Below, in pieces: positions 43,662 through 54,483 of a stretch of DNA of 64,000 nucleotides; the first letter of the stretch is position 1, and every line of letters begins with the position of its first letter. This DNA comes from Pterobdella sp. o SKG-2022 (taxonomy: Eukaryota; Annelida; Clitellata; Hirudinida; Piscicolidae). Position numbers and translations under genes: made by a program. Below the pieces are notes generated by a model that made no database searches, was not told the DNA's origin, and saw only the letters and a list, made by a program, of their open reading frames with translations. Where the stretch lies: contig OZ038321.1 of assembly GCA_964035795.1 (NCBI GenBank), positions 578,030-642,029 of the forward strand, given 5' to 3'.

Positions 43662-44099
43662 CTTACTTCTCTCAATCTTCTCTTTCCATCTGCTCATCCC
43701 AGTGCTCTTCGTGCCTTCAGACAGAGGCCTAACGCACGAAATCCTTCTACCCGTGATTGGCTTATCCAAGTTCTAAGCACTGTTTTTCCCACTCTAATCA
43801 AGTCCAAGAATATTCACCTCCCTTTTGGTAGATTTCCTTTCCACTCCCGAATTCACCCTACTAGATGTCTGAATTGCCAGACTTATGGCCATAATATAGC
43901 TAAATGCCACAACCCTAGAGTATGTGAGCACTGTGGCAAAGACCATCCGTCTGACAACTGCTCTAGATCTTCTCCTCCCTTCTGTGTTCCTTGTTTTAGA
44001 TCAAATCGTCCTTGCCATGACCATGTCACCACATCCTCTTCTTGTCCGGTGTACAAGCAACAAGTGCGACTTAAGATGGGGCGTACGGCCTGGCAATGA
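43662..44099 (+). CDS. LINE ORF1, 3' part, zinc-knuckle (gag-like) protein
   Basis: Open frame with no start codon, consistent with 5' truncation of the element. It encodes cysteine-rich knuckles CLNCQTYGHNIAKC and CEHCGKDHPSDNC, plus a third Cys cluster beginning CVPCF. These are nucleic-acid-binding motifs typical of LINE ORF1/gag. It stops at TGA 44097-44099, 15 bases before the ORF2 ATG and in the same frame, so ORF2 could be translated by reinitiation or readthrough. The N-terminal part of ORF1 is absent. Confidence 0.85.
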   Translation, partial: LTSLNLLFPSAHPSALRAFRQRPNARNPSTRDWLIQVLSTVFPTLIKSKNIHLPFGRFPFHSRIHPTRCLNCQTYGHNIAKCHNPRVCEHCGKDHPSDNCSRSSPPFCVPCFRSNRPCHDHVTTSSSCPVYKQQVRLKMGRTAWQ

Positions 44100-44114
44100 A
44101 GGCCTGCCTTACTC

Positions 44115-46991
44115 ATGCACCCTCAAAATCCATCTCCTTTTGTGAAGTTTGGCCTTCTCAATCCCCGTTCCACTCGCAACAAATCCACTCTTATCCTGGA
44201 CGTGATCTCCACTCACTGTTTCGATATCCTTGCATTGACTGAAACGTGGATCCCGGAAGATGCTGACAATGTCACAAAATACGACATTGTTCCCCCAGGT
44301 TACCATGTTCTACATTCTCATCGTTCTAGTGGAAAGCGTGGTGGTGGTATTTCTTTGATTTCCTCCAACTCCGTTAAACTGACACTTGTAAAATCTGAAA
44401 TACACTCTTCCTTTGAAGCATTAACTGCCCAAGCCTCTTTCCTAACACGTTCCTTAACCATTTCTGTTATTTACCGCCCTCCTAACTCAAGTAATTTTAT
44501 TCGTGAACTCACAGCTCATCTTTATTTTCTTTCTTCGACATTCAATCATTTCATAATGGCTGGAGATTTTAATACCCCTAATTGTCATCATCTTGATAAT
44601 CCCCTTAATATTCTTTTGCGAGAGCACGGTTTGACGCAGCATATTAACTTTCCAACTCACAGGCTTGGCAATACTCTTGATCTTGTTATCACACCGGCTT
44701 CTCTCTCTCATCTTATTTCTGACCCTGTCAGCGAAATTTTTGAATCTGATCATTTCCTTATTTCGTGCCGTTTTAACCTCGTACGGCCCCACCTTTCACC
44801 TCATCGTGTCACTTCTCGGTCTTTCAGGAATCTCAACTTGGCCGGCTTTGGAAAGGATGTCAATTTTATAAGCGATTTACTTATTAATTCTCCAATCTCT
44901 AAGGTTGATGACTTTGTTAGTTCCATGGACAAATTGTTTCTTTCGCTGATGAATACTCATGCTCCTTTACGCAGTCATACTTTTCGCCCCAGCTTGCATT
45001 CACACTTTCATCTGTCTGAAAATGCTCTCTCTGCCAAACGCCGAAGAAGGAAAATCGAGAGACAGATATCCAGTCTCCGAAAGCTTTGTGTGCAAGTCCC
45101 CGATGATCTTTTACAGGAATTCCGTATTTCACGTAAACTCACCCGCGCCGCCATTAACAAGTCACGTGCTGATTATCTTAATCTATCGCTATCTTCAGCG
45201 ACACCTAACTCCAAAGCCTTTTGGAAAACGGCGAACTCCATACTTCACAGGTCTCCTCCACTTCCTCCACGGACTTCTGCGGAATATGATCTTTTTGTTG
45301 AAAACTTTAGCGCTTTTTTCAAGACTAAGATTGAGTTGATTCATAGCTCGTTACCGATCACTAATCTTCCCTGTCAGCCCTCCTTAACTGACAGTGATCA
45401 ATCAAATCTCTCATTTTTCTCACCTCCTAGTGTTGACGAAATCATCAAATTGATCAATTCTCTCCCAAATAAATCCTCACCTTTAGATATAATCCCTGTT
45501 TTCCTGCTGAAGCAGTTTTCCGGCATCTTCGCCTCCATTATATGCAAACTTTCGGCTCTTTCCTTTTCACAGGGTATTTTTCCAACTTCATTCAAAACGG
45601 CGCAGATAACCCCTTTACTGAAAAAATATAATCTAGACCCCATGCAACCATCCAATTATCGTCCAATTTCAAACCTCAGCACCATCTCAAAGATCTTAGA
45701 AAGGGTTGTTCTCAAGAGATTATCCTCTCATGTTTCTGTACTGCGTAACTTCAACCTTTTCCAGTCGGCGTATCGCTCACATCACTCAACGGAAACTGCG
45801 CTTTTGTACATCACTGACAGCCTCCGCAATATCTGTGCTACCGGGTCTGCGGCCGCCTTAGTGTCTTTAGATATTTCAGCAGCTTTTGACACCATTAATC
45901 ATCCAAATATGCTGCATATCCTTGAAGTCTACTTTCACATTTCTGGCATTGCTTTATCCTGGTTTCAGTCCTATCTTTCCGAACGCAAGCAATTTGTTAA
46001 GATAAGCTGCTCTTCTTCTACCCCTGTCTCCCTTCGTTTTGGTGTTCCTCAAGGTTCTGTTCTTGGGCCCATACTCTTTTCTCTTTATACTTCTCCTATT
46101 AGCGAGATCATACAGAAGCACGACGTTCTATATCATCAGTTTGCTGATGATATTACCCTCTTTACAGGCGCCTCCTACCTTGATCCTCATCCCAGCCTCA
46201 CTAAGATATCTGAATGCATCACTGAGCTCAATCTTTGGTTTTCTAACAATCACCTCATGTTGAATCCTAACAAAAGCGAAGTGATGTTTGTCGGCAGTCC
46301 CATACTCCTTTCCAAATCCAATCTTCCCACTGAAGTAATCTTTGACGGCACTACTCTTTCCGTAACGTCCAAACTGAAGATACTAGGTGTAACTCTTGAT
46401 TCTAGACTCAACTTTACACACTTTGTCTCTCAGATCATACAATCATCCAACTTTCATCTCCATGCGATCAGACAGGCACGCAAGTTCCTACCCTCTGACA
46501 CTGCCGTTGCTCTGATCATCTCTTTAGTTCTTTCAAGGATTGATTACTGTAACTCTCTTCTTTGTCGACTCCCGAACTGTCTTATTTCTAAGTTGCAATC
46601 TCTCCAAAATCGCGCTGCTAAAACCGCTCTTCAAGCCGACTACTATTCTTCATCTCACACCTGTCTTGATCGCCTCCATTGGCTGCCGGTCGTACTAAAA
46701 GCCCAGTTCAAGTTGCTATGGCTCACGGCTAACATCTTATATTTTAATCAGCCGGCTTATTTATATGACCGTCTTTCCATTAGACAGACTCCTGAGTCTC
46801 TCAGGTCTTCCAACTCTGGTTTATGCCTACATCAGCCTGTCTCTTCTAAACCTTTCTTACATCGCTCCTTCTCGCATATTGCCCCTCACTTATGGAACTC
46901 TCTTCCACTTAATGTCCGTCTTTCACCTTCTCTTAAAATTTTTCGCAAGCGTTTAAAAACGCATCTTTATAGCCAAATTTCTTTCTTATAG
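44115..46991 (+). CDS. LINE ORF2: AP endonuclease and reverse transcriptase
   Basis: Uninterrupted 958-codon frame that provides target-site nicking and target-primed reverse transcription. The endonuclease occupies residues ~10-220, with TETW (42-45), RGGG (75-78), YRPP (120-123), GDFN (150-153), GNTLDLVIT (185-193) and SDH (211-213). The reverse transcriptase runs from about residue 450: NYRPISNLSTISK, HHSTETALL, LDISAAFDTINHP, GVPQGSVLGPILFSLY (about 643-658) and the catalytic box FADD (676-679; F replaces the more usual Y). LKILGVTLDSRLNF is the conserved late RT motif. A C-terminal region follows, with LQNRAAKTAL and RLHWLPV. No RNase H domain was recognised. The intact frame suggests recent insertion. 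CR1/L2 placement is by motif wording and is uncertain. Confidence 0.95.
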   Translation: MHPQNPSPFVKFGLLNPRSTRNKSTLILDVISTHCFDILALTETWIPEDADNVTKYDIVPPGYHVLHSHRSSGKRGGGISLISSNSVKLTLVKSEIHSSFEALTAQASFLTRSLTISVIYRPPNSSNFIRELTAHLYFLSSTFNHFIMAGDFNTPNCHHLDNPLNILLREHGLTQHINFPTHRLGNTLDLVITPASLSHLISDPVSEIFESDHFLISCRFNLVRPHLSPHRVTSRSFRNLNLAGFGKDVNFISDLLINSPISKVDDFVSSMDKLFLSLMNTHAPLRSHTFRPSLHSHFHLSENALSAKRRRRKIERQISSLRKLCVQVPDDLLQEFRISRKLTRAAINKSRADYLNLSLSSATPNSKAFWKTANSILHRSPPLPPRTSAEYDLFVENFSAFFKTKIELIHSSLPITNLPCQPSLTDSDQSNLSFFSPPSVDEIIKLINSLPNKSSPLDIIPVFLLKQFSGIFASIICKLSALSFSQGIFPTSFKTAQITPLLKKYNLDPMQPSNYRPISNLSTISKILERVVLKRLSSHVSVLRNFNLFQSAYRSHHSTETALLYITDSLRNICATGSAAALVSLDISAAFDTINHPNMLHILEVYFHISGIALSWFQSYLSERKQFVKISCSSSTPVSLRFGVPQGSVLGPILFSLYTSPISEIIQKHDVLYHQFADDITLFTGASYLDPHPSLTKISECITELNLWFSNNHLMLNPNKSEVMFVGSPILLSKSNLPTEVIFDGTTLSVTSKLKILGVTLDSRLNFTHFVSQIIQSSNFHLHAIRQARKFLPSDTAVALIISLVLSRIDYCNSLLCRLPNCLISKLQSLQNRAAKTALQADYYSSSHTCLDRLHWLPVVLKAQFKLLWLTANILYFNQPAYLYDRLSIRQTPESLRSSNSGLCLHQPVSSKPFLHRSFSHIAPHLWNSLPLNVRLSPSLKIFRKRLKTHLYSQISFL

Positions 46992-47070
46992 CCCTTCTGA
47001 TTAGAACAGCGCCTCTGCAGCAAACCTAGTTTGCAAACTGCGCGCCCTACAAATAAAAATAATAATAATA

Positions 47071-47387
47071 ATAATAATACTTATTTAATTGCAATCCAAT
47101 ACAGTCCACAACCTAATGACTTATTGAAATGGGTGTGCTCATGACAACATTCAGAAATAAAAACAATAGAATAATAAAAATAATAATAAAAATAAATAAT
47201 GATTATTATAAAAGAACATAAAAAAAATAATAGTAATCAACAATAATGGAAATGATAAACAAAAAAAAATAAAAATAATAATTAATATTATTATTATTAT
47301 TCATTTATGTGGCGCGCAGTTTGCAATAATAAAAATTATATCGAACACCCTGAAAATTGATCTTTTCAAAATTACCTGTCCATCCAT

Positions 47388-47418
<31 letters not shown>

Positions 47419-47515
47419 AAAAATGGAGAGATTAGTTCTAAACTCCATGATTTAAACCATTTCAAGGAAACAGAAGAGAAGGGCAAGAAGGACCGCAAAT
47501 AAAAAATGAAAAATC
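47071..47515. other. Repeat-rich intergenic DNA after the LINE
   Basis: (AAT)n, then at ~47290-47330 'ATTTATGTGGCGCGCAGTTT' followed by GCA, the reverse complement of the LINE 3' tail (a very short inverted copy), and a short (TATC)n at ~47392-47416. No exon. Confidence 0.6.
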
Positions 47516-47519
47516 TGAA

Positions 47520-47695
47520 ACGGATCTAAAATGTCTTACTTGCAACTAATTATGCCTCAATAAGACCTGATTAGCGAACCACATCAGACTATCGCATACC
47601 ACTAACTTTCAAAAAACATCCAAATGTCAATTCTGTGGAAAATATTTCAAGAAACAAGGAATGCCAAATCACGTAAAAAAAAATGCCGAAAAACT
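47520..47695 (+). pseudogene. Degenerate C2H2-type zinc-finger pair, probable retroelement remnant
   Basis: One frame reads KCLTCN(stop)LCLNKT(stop)LANHIRLSHT and then KCQFCGKYFKKQGMPNHVKK. The Cys-x2-Cys ... His spacing fits two zinc fingers. Two in-frame stops, and the second finger's last ligand lost beside a run of nine A's, argue for decay. Such fingers occur in ORF1 or gag of several retrotransposons. Flanked by (TATC)n. Confidence 0.45.
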
Positions 47696-47742
47696 CAATC
47701 CTTTTCTGCACCTGCCTGAAGGTGGATGAATGCAGCTTAAGT

Positions 47743-47776
47743 CAGTATCTATCTATCTATCTATCTATCTATCTAC

Positions 47777-47817
<41 letters not shown>

Positions 47818-47850
47818 CATCTAATTATTTATCTACTTATCTATCTACTT
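47743..47850. repeat. (TATC)n microsatellite
   Basis: About 25 TATC units with a few variants. Confidence 0.95.
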
Positions 47851-47920
47851 TTTTATTTACTTCCTATTGCCCAATCAATACTTTTGTATGCAGTGTTCAA
47901 ATAAAGAAACACAGTACATA

Positions 47921-47922
<2 letters not shown>

Positions 47923-48003
<81 letters not shown>
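47923..48003. repeat. (AAT)n microsatellite
   Basis: About 26 uninterrupted AAT units. Confidence 0.97.
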
Positions 48004-48007
<4 letters not shown>

Positions 48008-48179
48008 AAATTATGAATTGTTATTTTTGTTTAATTTGAAGTTCATCAAAAAAAACGAATAATGAAAATGGTGATAAAAATTGAATTTTAAATACATAAG
48101 AAATTTTTTGTCTAATAACTTTTTTTCAAACCAACAAATATATCATTAAAATGCGGAAAAATAAAAAAAAACGTAAATA

Positions 48180-48782
48180 AGGAAGAATGATAATTTCTTT
48201 ATAATAATCAATAATAAAAAAATAATAATTAAAATTCTAAAAAATGATATCGAAAAATAAAAAATAATAAAAATAAAAAATAATTAAAAAAATAATAAAA
48301 ATTAAAATTAATAAAAAAAATAATAATAAAAAATAATAAAAAAAAAAAGAATAATAATAAAAATAATAAAAATAAAAATAATAATAATAAATAAATAAAA
48401 AATAACAAAAAATAATAAAAAAATAATAATAATAAAAATAAAAAATAACAAAAATAAAAAATAATAATAATAAATAATAAAAATAAAAAATTAAAATTAA
48501 TAAAAAAATAATAATAATAAATAGTAAAAATAAAAAATAATAAAAATAAAAAATAATAATAAAAAATAGTAATAATAAAATAATAATAAATAATAATAAA
48601 AAAAAATTATAAATATAAAAATAAAAAATAATAATAAAAATAATAAAAATAAAAAATAATAATAATAAAAAATAATAAAAAATAAAAAAAATAATAAAAA
48701 TTAAAAATAATAAAAATTAAAATTAATAAAAAAAAAATTAAAAATAATAAAAAAAATAACAATAAAAACAATAAAATAATTA
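48180..48782. repeat. 600-bp A/T-only low-complexity block
   Basis: Almost pure AATAAT/AAAAAT wording on the plus strand with very few C or G, a strongly purine-biased diverged (AATAA)n array. Confidence 0.9.
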
Positions 48783-48835
48783 AGTTATGATTGAAACAGA
48801 TTTCTTGCGTCTTCGTACTAAAACTAGGGGAGGAA

Positions 48836-48836
48836 T

Positions 48837-48894
<58 letters not shown>

Positions 48895-48905
48895 CATCAT
48901 CATTA
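48836..48905. repeat. (ATT)n microsatellite
   Basis: About 20 ATT units ending in ATC ATC ATC, in opposite polarity to the AAT-rich block just upstream. The pair could form a long AAT/ATT stem. Confidence 0.95.
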
Positions 48906-51900
48906 CTTGAACTAGTTGTAAATGTTATTATTATTTTTATTGTTATATTATTCTTATTGTTATATTATTCTTATTTTTATTATTATTCTTTTTTTTATTA
49001 TTATTGTTTTTATTATACTTATTATTATTATTATTATTATTTTTATGATTATTACCATCAATATCATTATTACTAAAATTTTTAAAATTTTGGGCGGAAA
49101 TGTAGGACAGACAAACATATAAAACTGACAAATCATAACAGCCCCAGTTTTGTTTACTTCTGCTTTCATTGTTTTTGTTTTTATTTTTTTTTTTTTTTAG
49201 ATTTTTTTACTTACTTTTCGAGATTATTTTTTTTTGCTATATTTTTTTTTTCACATTTCTTTCTATGAAATTATAATAATTTCATTTTTTCAAATACTTT
49301 TTTCCATTTTTTTTATTTGCCATCGTTTTCTTTTGATTATTATCCTCTCATTAATACTTTCTCATTCTATGCATCTTTTCAAAACACACTCTCTTTCACC
49401 CATCTCTGCATTCCATTATGCAAAAAATACATATCTCTGCTTCCCTTACCCCTAATTCAACATTGTATACTAAAAAACTTAGAATTATATTATCAATATA
49501 AAATTAATATTAATTGAATATTATCAATTGGAGATCAATATTAATAAAAAACGAAGCATTGTTTTAATTTTTTTGAGTTTTCAATTCTTTTTTTTATAGT
49601 AATATGAATTTTAAAAGAGGATTTATGAAAATTATACCATCATGCGAATATATTTGTTGAATATTCTTATTTCATACTATGTTTTACAGGATTTTTTTTG
49701 AATTCCGATCTATGAATTTAATATCACCCATCAAATATAATTATTCTTTGTATTTTAAGATTTCTAAAAAAATTCTTTTCTTCAATAAAATTTATGAATT
49801 TCAAATATATTGAAATTTTTTGAAAAAAAAAACAAAAAGAAGATTTATAATATTTTATCTGACGTCATCTTTAAAGTAAATATAAACCATTCAATATCTT
49901 CCATATGACTCAACACGTCATCATTAAATTCATTTCAATTATTTATAATTTTATTCTCAATAGAATAATTTCTCAAATACTCCAATGTATTATTATTGAG
50001 AGTTTCATCGATTGAAAAAGTATTTGCAACCATATTCACCAATAACTAATTGTTTTGTTTTTGTTTGTCCAATATTCAAACTTCAAACTAATTGTTTTTT
50101 TTTCAATATAAAAAAAATTTTTCAACCTCAATGTTATTTGTTCTTTTTTTTTGGGTTTTTTCCCCAAACATTTTGCATAGATCTAAAATTAATTGATATT
50201 ATCACTCAAGCGCTATTTTTATGTTTCTTCGATATCACCCATCTTTTTTATCTATGCTTCATGTATCTTCGTTATCTTTAACATCATCCAACTATTTTAT
50301 CTTTGTTTCATATATCTTTGTTTTAATTAATGCCACTAGAATATTTTATCTATGTTTTATATTTCTATGTTTTCCTTTATAACATCTTTGTTATTTAACA
50401 TTAATCTAATATCACTCAAATATCATATCCTTTCTAATACCAACTTATATGTTTAATATCACTTGAATATTTTTTCTTTGTTATATTTATCTATGTATTC
50501 ATATCATCGCCCATACAATCTCATTAAAACAAATGGAACTTTTTAATCCTATAAAGAAACTTCTCTTGCAAATTCATTCTCATTTTTCTTTGTTTTGAAA
50601 TTAACAAAAAATAAAATAAACTTCAAAAATTAATATAATTAACAGAAAACATGAATAATTAAAATAAAAATTTTTCAAATAATAATAACAATTTTGATTA
50701 TTATTATTATTATTATTATTATTGTCAATCACTCAATGGATGTCATCTAATAACTACCCCCCCAAAACAAACGTAAACTTTTTGATTCTTTAACTTTTAT
50801 TTAATACTGTTATTTAATGAAAGTATTGATTTTTTCTGATCAGATGTGTCAGAGAAGTGACTTTGTTTGAGTGATGGAGTTACTGCTAGGTTTTAATGAC
50901 GCTTAATTTTTTAGAGACATCTTTTGTATCTTTTTTTTAAATCCAATTTTCTTGATTTCGTTCTTAAAATGAGGAAGACTTTTTTGTAATACTAATGAAT
51001 TATGACAAAATTTAGTTTGTCGGAAATTTTAGTTTAAAAAAATATATGTTTCTAAAATCATTTTACGATAAAAACCAAGAAAAATAACGTATAACATAAC
51101 TGAATATGAAGTCATAGCAACAAAAAAACTATAAGAACAAAAACAAGAACGTCTTGATGAAGTATAAAAGCATAAATCAAATAGTGAGGTCAACAAACTC
51201 AAAGTGATTACATGATGATGTAAGCTAGTATCATGAAAAGTGAAACTAGCTTGCAATATTTACTACTGTCTGTTACTGAATAAACATTGTGTTTGTTGGA
51301 CTTACCATATGGTGCATCTAAAAAAATAGATTGATTTCCAATTTAAATACATTACCAGTGATTGAGGTGAGTTGGTCTATAAACAGAAAATTATGATGAT
51401 GAACATGATGGTGGTGGTAGTGATGATGATGATGATGATGTTGAATTCAAAAATCAGGAGAACTGCATTCATTAAATAGTTTACAAATTCACATGAAATA
51501 AAATATAATTATATAAAGAAAACTAGATATATTTACGAAATGCGCTATATAAATGTAAATAAATAAATATATATATTTATGAATAAATCCTAAAAAATCA
51601 TCATCACAATATTATATTAAAATTTTTCAAAATTATTAAGAAAATAAAATATATAAAAAATGATTATAATATAAAAAAATATAAAAATTATGAAGAAAGT
51701 GGACTTTAATATTATTAAAAAAAATGAATAAATAAATTTAAAAAATAATATAAATGGTAAGCTATGGAATAATTTAATATAAATTAATTTTTTTTGCATA
51801 TATTAAAAGTTAATTGAGAAAACAATTATGGGCAATATTGATTTTTGATGTTATAATAATAAAAACAATAATTATTATTTTTTTATTATTGTTATTGTTA

Positions 51901-54483
51901 TTTTTTTTTTGTTATCATTATTTTGGATAATAACAGATACTTTATGTTAGGATTTTTATATAAAATTGAATAATTTTTGAAATAATTTTTTTAATTATAA
52001 AATTTTCGGAAATTATCGTCGTATGTTGTTAATTTTATTAAAAAAAAACTATAAACATAACAATATTCTCAATGTAAGAAATCAAAAGCCAACCTTATTA
52101 CCGGATCCAAACGTGTTTATCGCCCAGAAATACAAAGATAAAACAATTTTTGATTAATTATTTATAAGAAAATTCAACTAATTATCTTTGTTTATTCAAT
52201 GTCTTTTTTATCCTATATGTAGGCCGCTATGTTTGCTTTATTTCTAACCATTTTGTTTACAGTTTTATTATTAAAGCTTACTACTACAACCTTTTATCTT
52301 ATATACCTCTCAACCACTTTCTCACGCACACATCACACAGAAAATAAAGAGACATACATGTAAATATATATAAATAGATAAACATATATGGACAAATGCA
52401 TACAAAGTGATTAATGTACGTGCAATTAGACATACATTCAAACATATAGACAAATATGTATAAAGAAATAGAGAAATATAAACAAATTTATATAAATATT
52501 TAAAAATATAACAACAAATATATTTGAAAAAAAACAAATATTTTCAAAAATGCATATAAAATTATACCTATTTATAGAAACAAGTGTTAGCTTCACAAAT
52601 ATAATTTACTCGCCATAAGTGGGTATGGTTGGCAGTGCTGTTTATGTCACATAAACAATATAAACACACAAACAAACATAGACACACTCCTTCTGCATTT
52701 TTCCACCAATCGGCAGGTGCAGTGAAGGAGAAAAAATCAAAAAATTTTTTTGCAACATTTTTTCTCGTGGTTGTGGATTCCTTGAGGTTTGAAGCACTGG
52801 TGACAAAATTGACACACCCATAAGCACCCACCCACCCACACACACACACAAACACACGCACACACACACACTGGTGCACAAAGTTTTGGCGTTTTATCAG
52901 CCGGTTTAATAGTTATTGACATATTGTAATTATTATTTTTATTATTATCGTTATTTATTTCTATATTATTATTTTTGCTATTATTGATTTTCTTCATGAT
53001 TACTGGTTTTTTATTATTTTTATTATTATTGTAATATTATTTTTTTTCCTATTTTTAAATTGTTTTCATTATTATTTTTATGATTTTCTCGTAATAAAGT
53101 CAATATTCCTATCTTTATTATTATTATCAGTATCATCTTTATTAATTATTACTTTTATTATTATGATAAATTTCTTTTTGTTATTGTTCACAAATGTTAA
53201 ATTATTTAAAATTTTTACAGTTATCATTATTCATAAAAATATTAATTATTTCATCATAAAAATAAGTCAAATAAGGAGCATGGAAAAAATAGGGATAATA
53301 AAATTATCCAAAACAATAACAATCATAAGTTATTATTATTTATTATGAGGGGAGTGTTTTGATGTTTTGGGCTACATAGTTGCTCTGATACACAAAGCTT
53401 ATAATAGAATAATACTAATGAGAACAAAAAATAAAAAACAATTAAAATAAATATAAATAATTAAAAAATATATAATACATATAATGTGAAATATAAAATA
53501 ATAATAAAGTATGACGTAATAAAAAAATAAAAGAAATAATAAAAACTATAAAAAATAACAACATAAATAAAAAGAAAAATACGATTTAATAGCTCCATCT
53601 TAAGCTTAGTTACTTCATAAGTTATTCACCTCTCAAAACAGATATACAAATTTTTATACTTGATAATGTGAGTTCGACTTACGGAGATCTTCGTGTTATT
53701 ATTCAGGTAATAAGTGTTTGATTCATATTGGTTAATTATTCAAAACATTCAATCAGTATGATATGTTATTGGCCCAATTATGATTGTTTCAATGTTTTTT
53801 TTTGAGTTTTTTATATTTTTGAATAATAATGAATAATAAATAAAAAATTCGAAAATTATTAAAAAATAATATTTTATTAAAAATGAGTTTAAAATATATA
53901 TAATTTTAACTTTAAATTTAGTTTGGTTTTATTGATAATTAGTAAAGAACAAAAGTTTTTCTTATAAAAAATAAACTAGTGATTATTACATTTCATTATA
54001 TTGTTAACAGCTTTACACTTCAATCGTTGGAATATTAGTATTATCAACAGTATGACTTGGTCTCTCTCGAAGCTTGTGGTCTTATTCCTGGTCTCTCTAT
54101 TATCGGTGTCAAAACAGTTTAATGAGCAAAGTATCAGCCTGAAAAATTGAGAAGCTTTGTGATAAACTTTTGAAAATTTTTTGATGCATTGTTTTCCACT
54201 TGAAAGTACAAGTTCTTAGAAATTTTTGATCCTTAAAAGAAGAGCTTCTTCAATGAGAACTACATAAGAGGCAATAAGCATGCTGAAAAATAAATAAAAT
54301 TTCAATTTAAAAAAAAATTGAAAGTGTTTTTAACATTGAAAAATGAATTTTTATCTTAAATTTTGCTGAAGCTTAAAAGTAGATTTTAATAATTAAATTA
54401 GCTGTAAAAAAAATTATTTCTTACTTTCACAACGAATGACACAGGCATTAAAAGAAAGATAAAAATTAGGATTAAATACAAAA
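48906..54483. other. Gene-poor AT-rich region upstream of wolframin
   Basis: No exon recognised. It contains (ATT)n stretches (48925-49075, 50697-50722, 51850-51915, 52925-53160), a (GAT)n run at ~51415-51440, a diverged fold-back element at 51190-51306, 'GCGCTATATAAATGTAAATA' at ~51542 (SINE/LINE tail-like), and a CA-rich run at ~52825-52872. Confidence 0.5.
51190..51306. mobile_element. Diverged family A fold-back element
   Basis: Outer inverted ends 'CAACAAACTCAAAGTG' and 'CATTGTGTTTGTTG', with 'ATGATGTAAGCTAGTATCAT' then 'GAAAAGTG' between them. This resembles the family core but is more diverged than the copies at 16231 and 63159. Confidence 0.5.

Larger units (their letters stand above)
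43662..47070 (+). mobile_element. Non-LTR retrotransposon (LINE, CR1/L2-Jockey-like)
   Basis: 5'-truncated within ORF1, with a complete ORF2 and a 3' tail 'TAGTTTGCAAACTGCGCGCC' plus (AAT)n. Both ends abut AAT-type repeats, as expected for insertion into a microsatellite. Two further copies of the family lie at 17525-19380 and 26262-26521, and a reversed 3' tail fragment at ~47290-47330. Confidence 0.95.
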
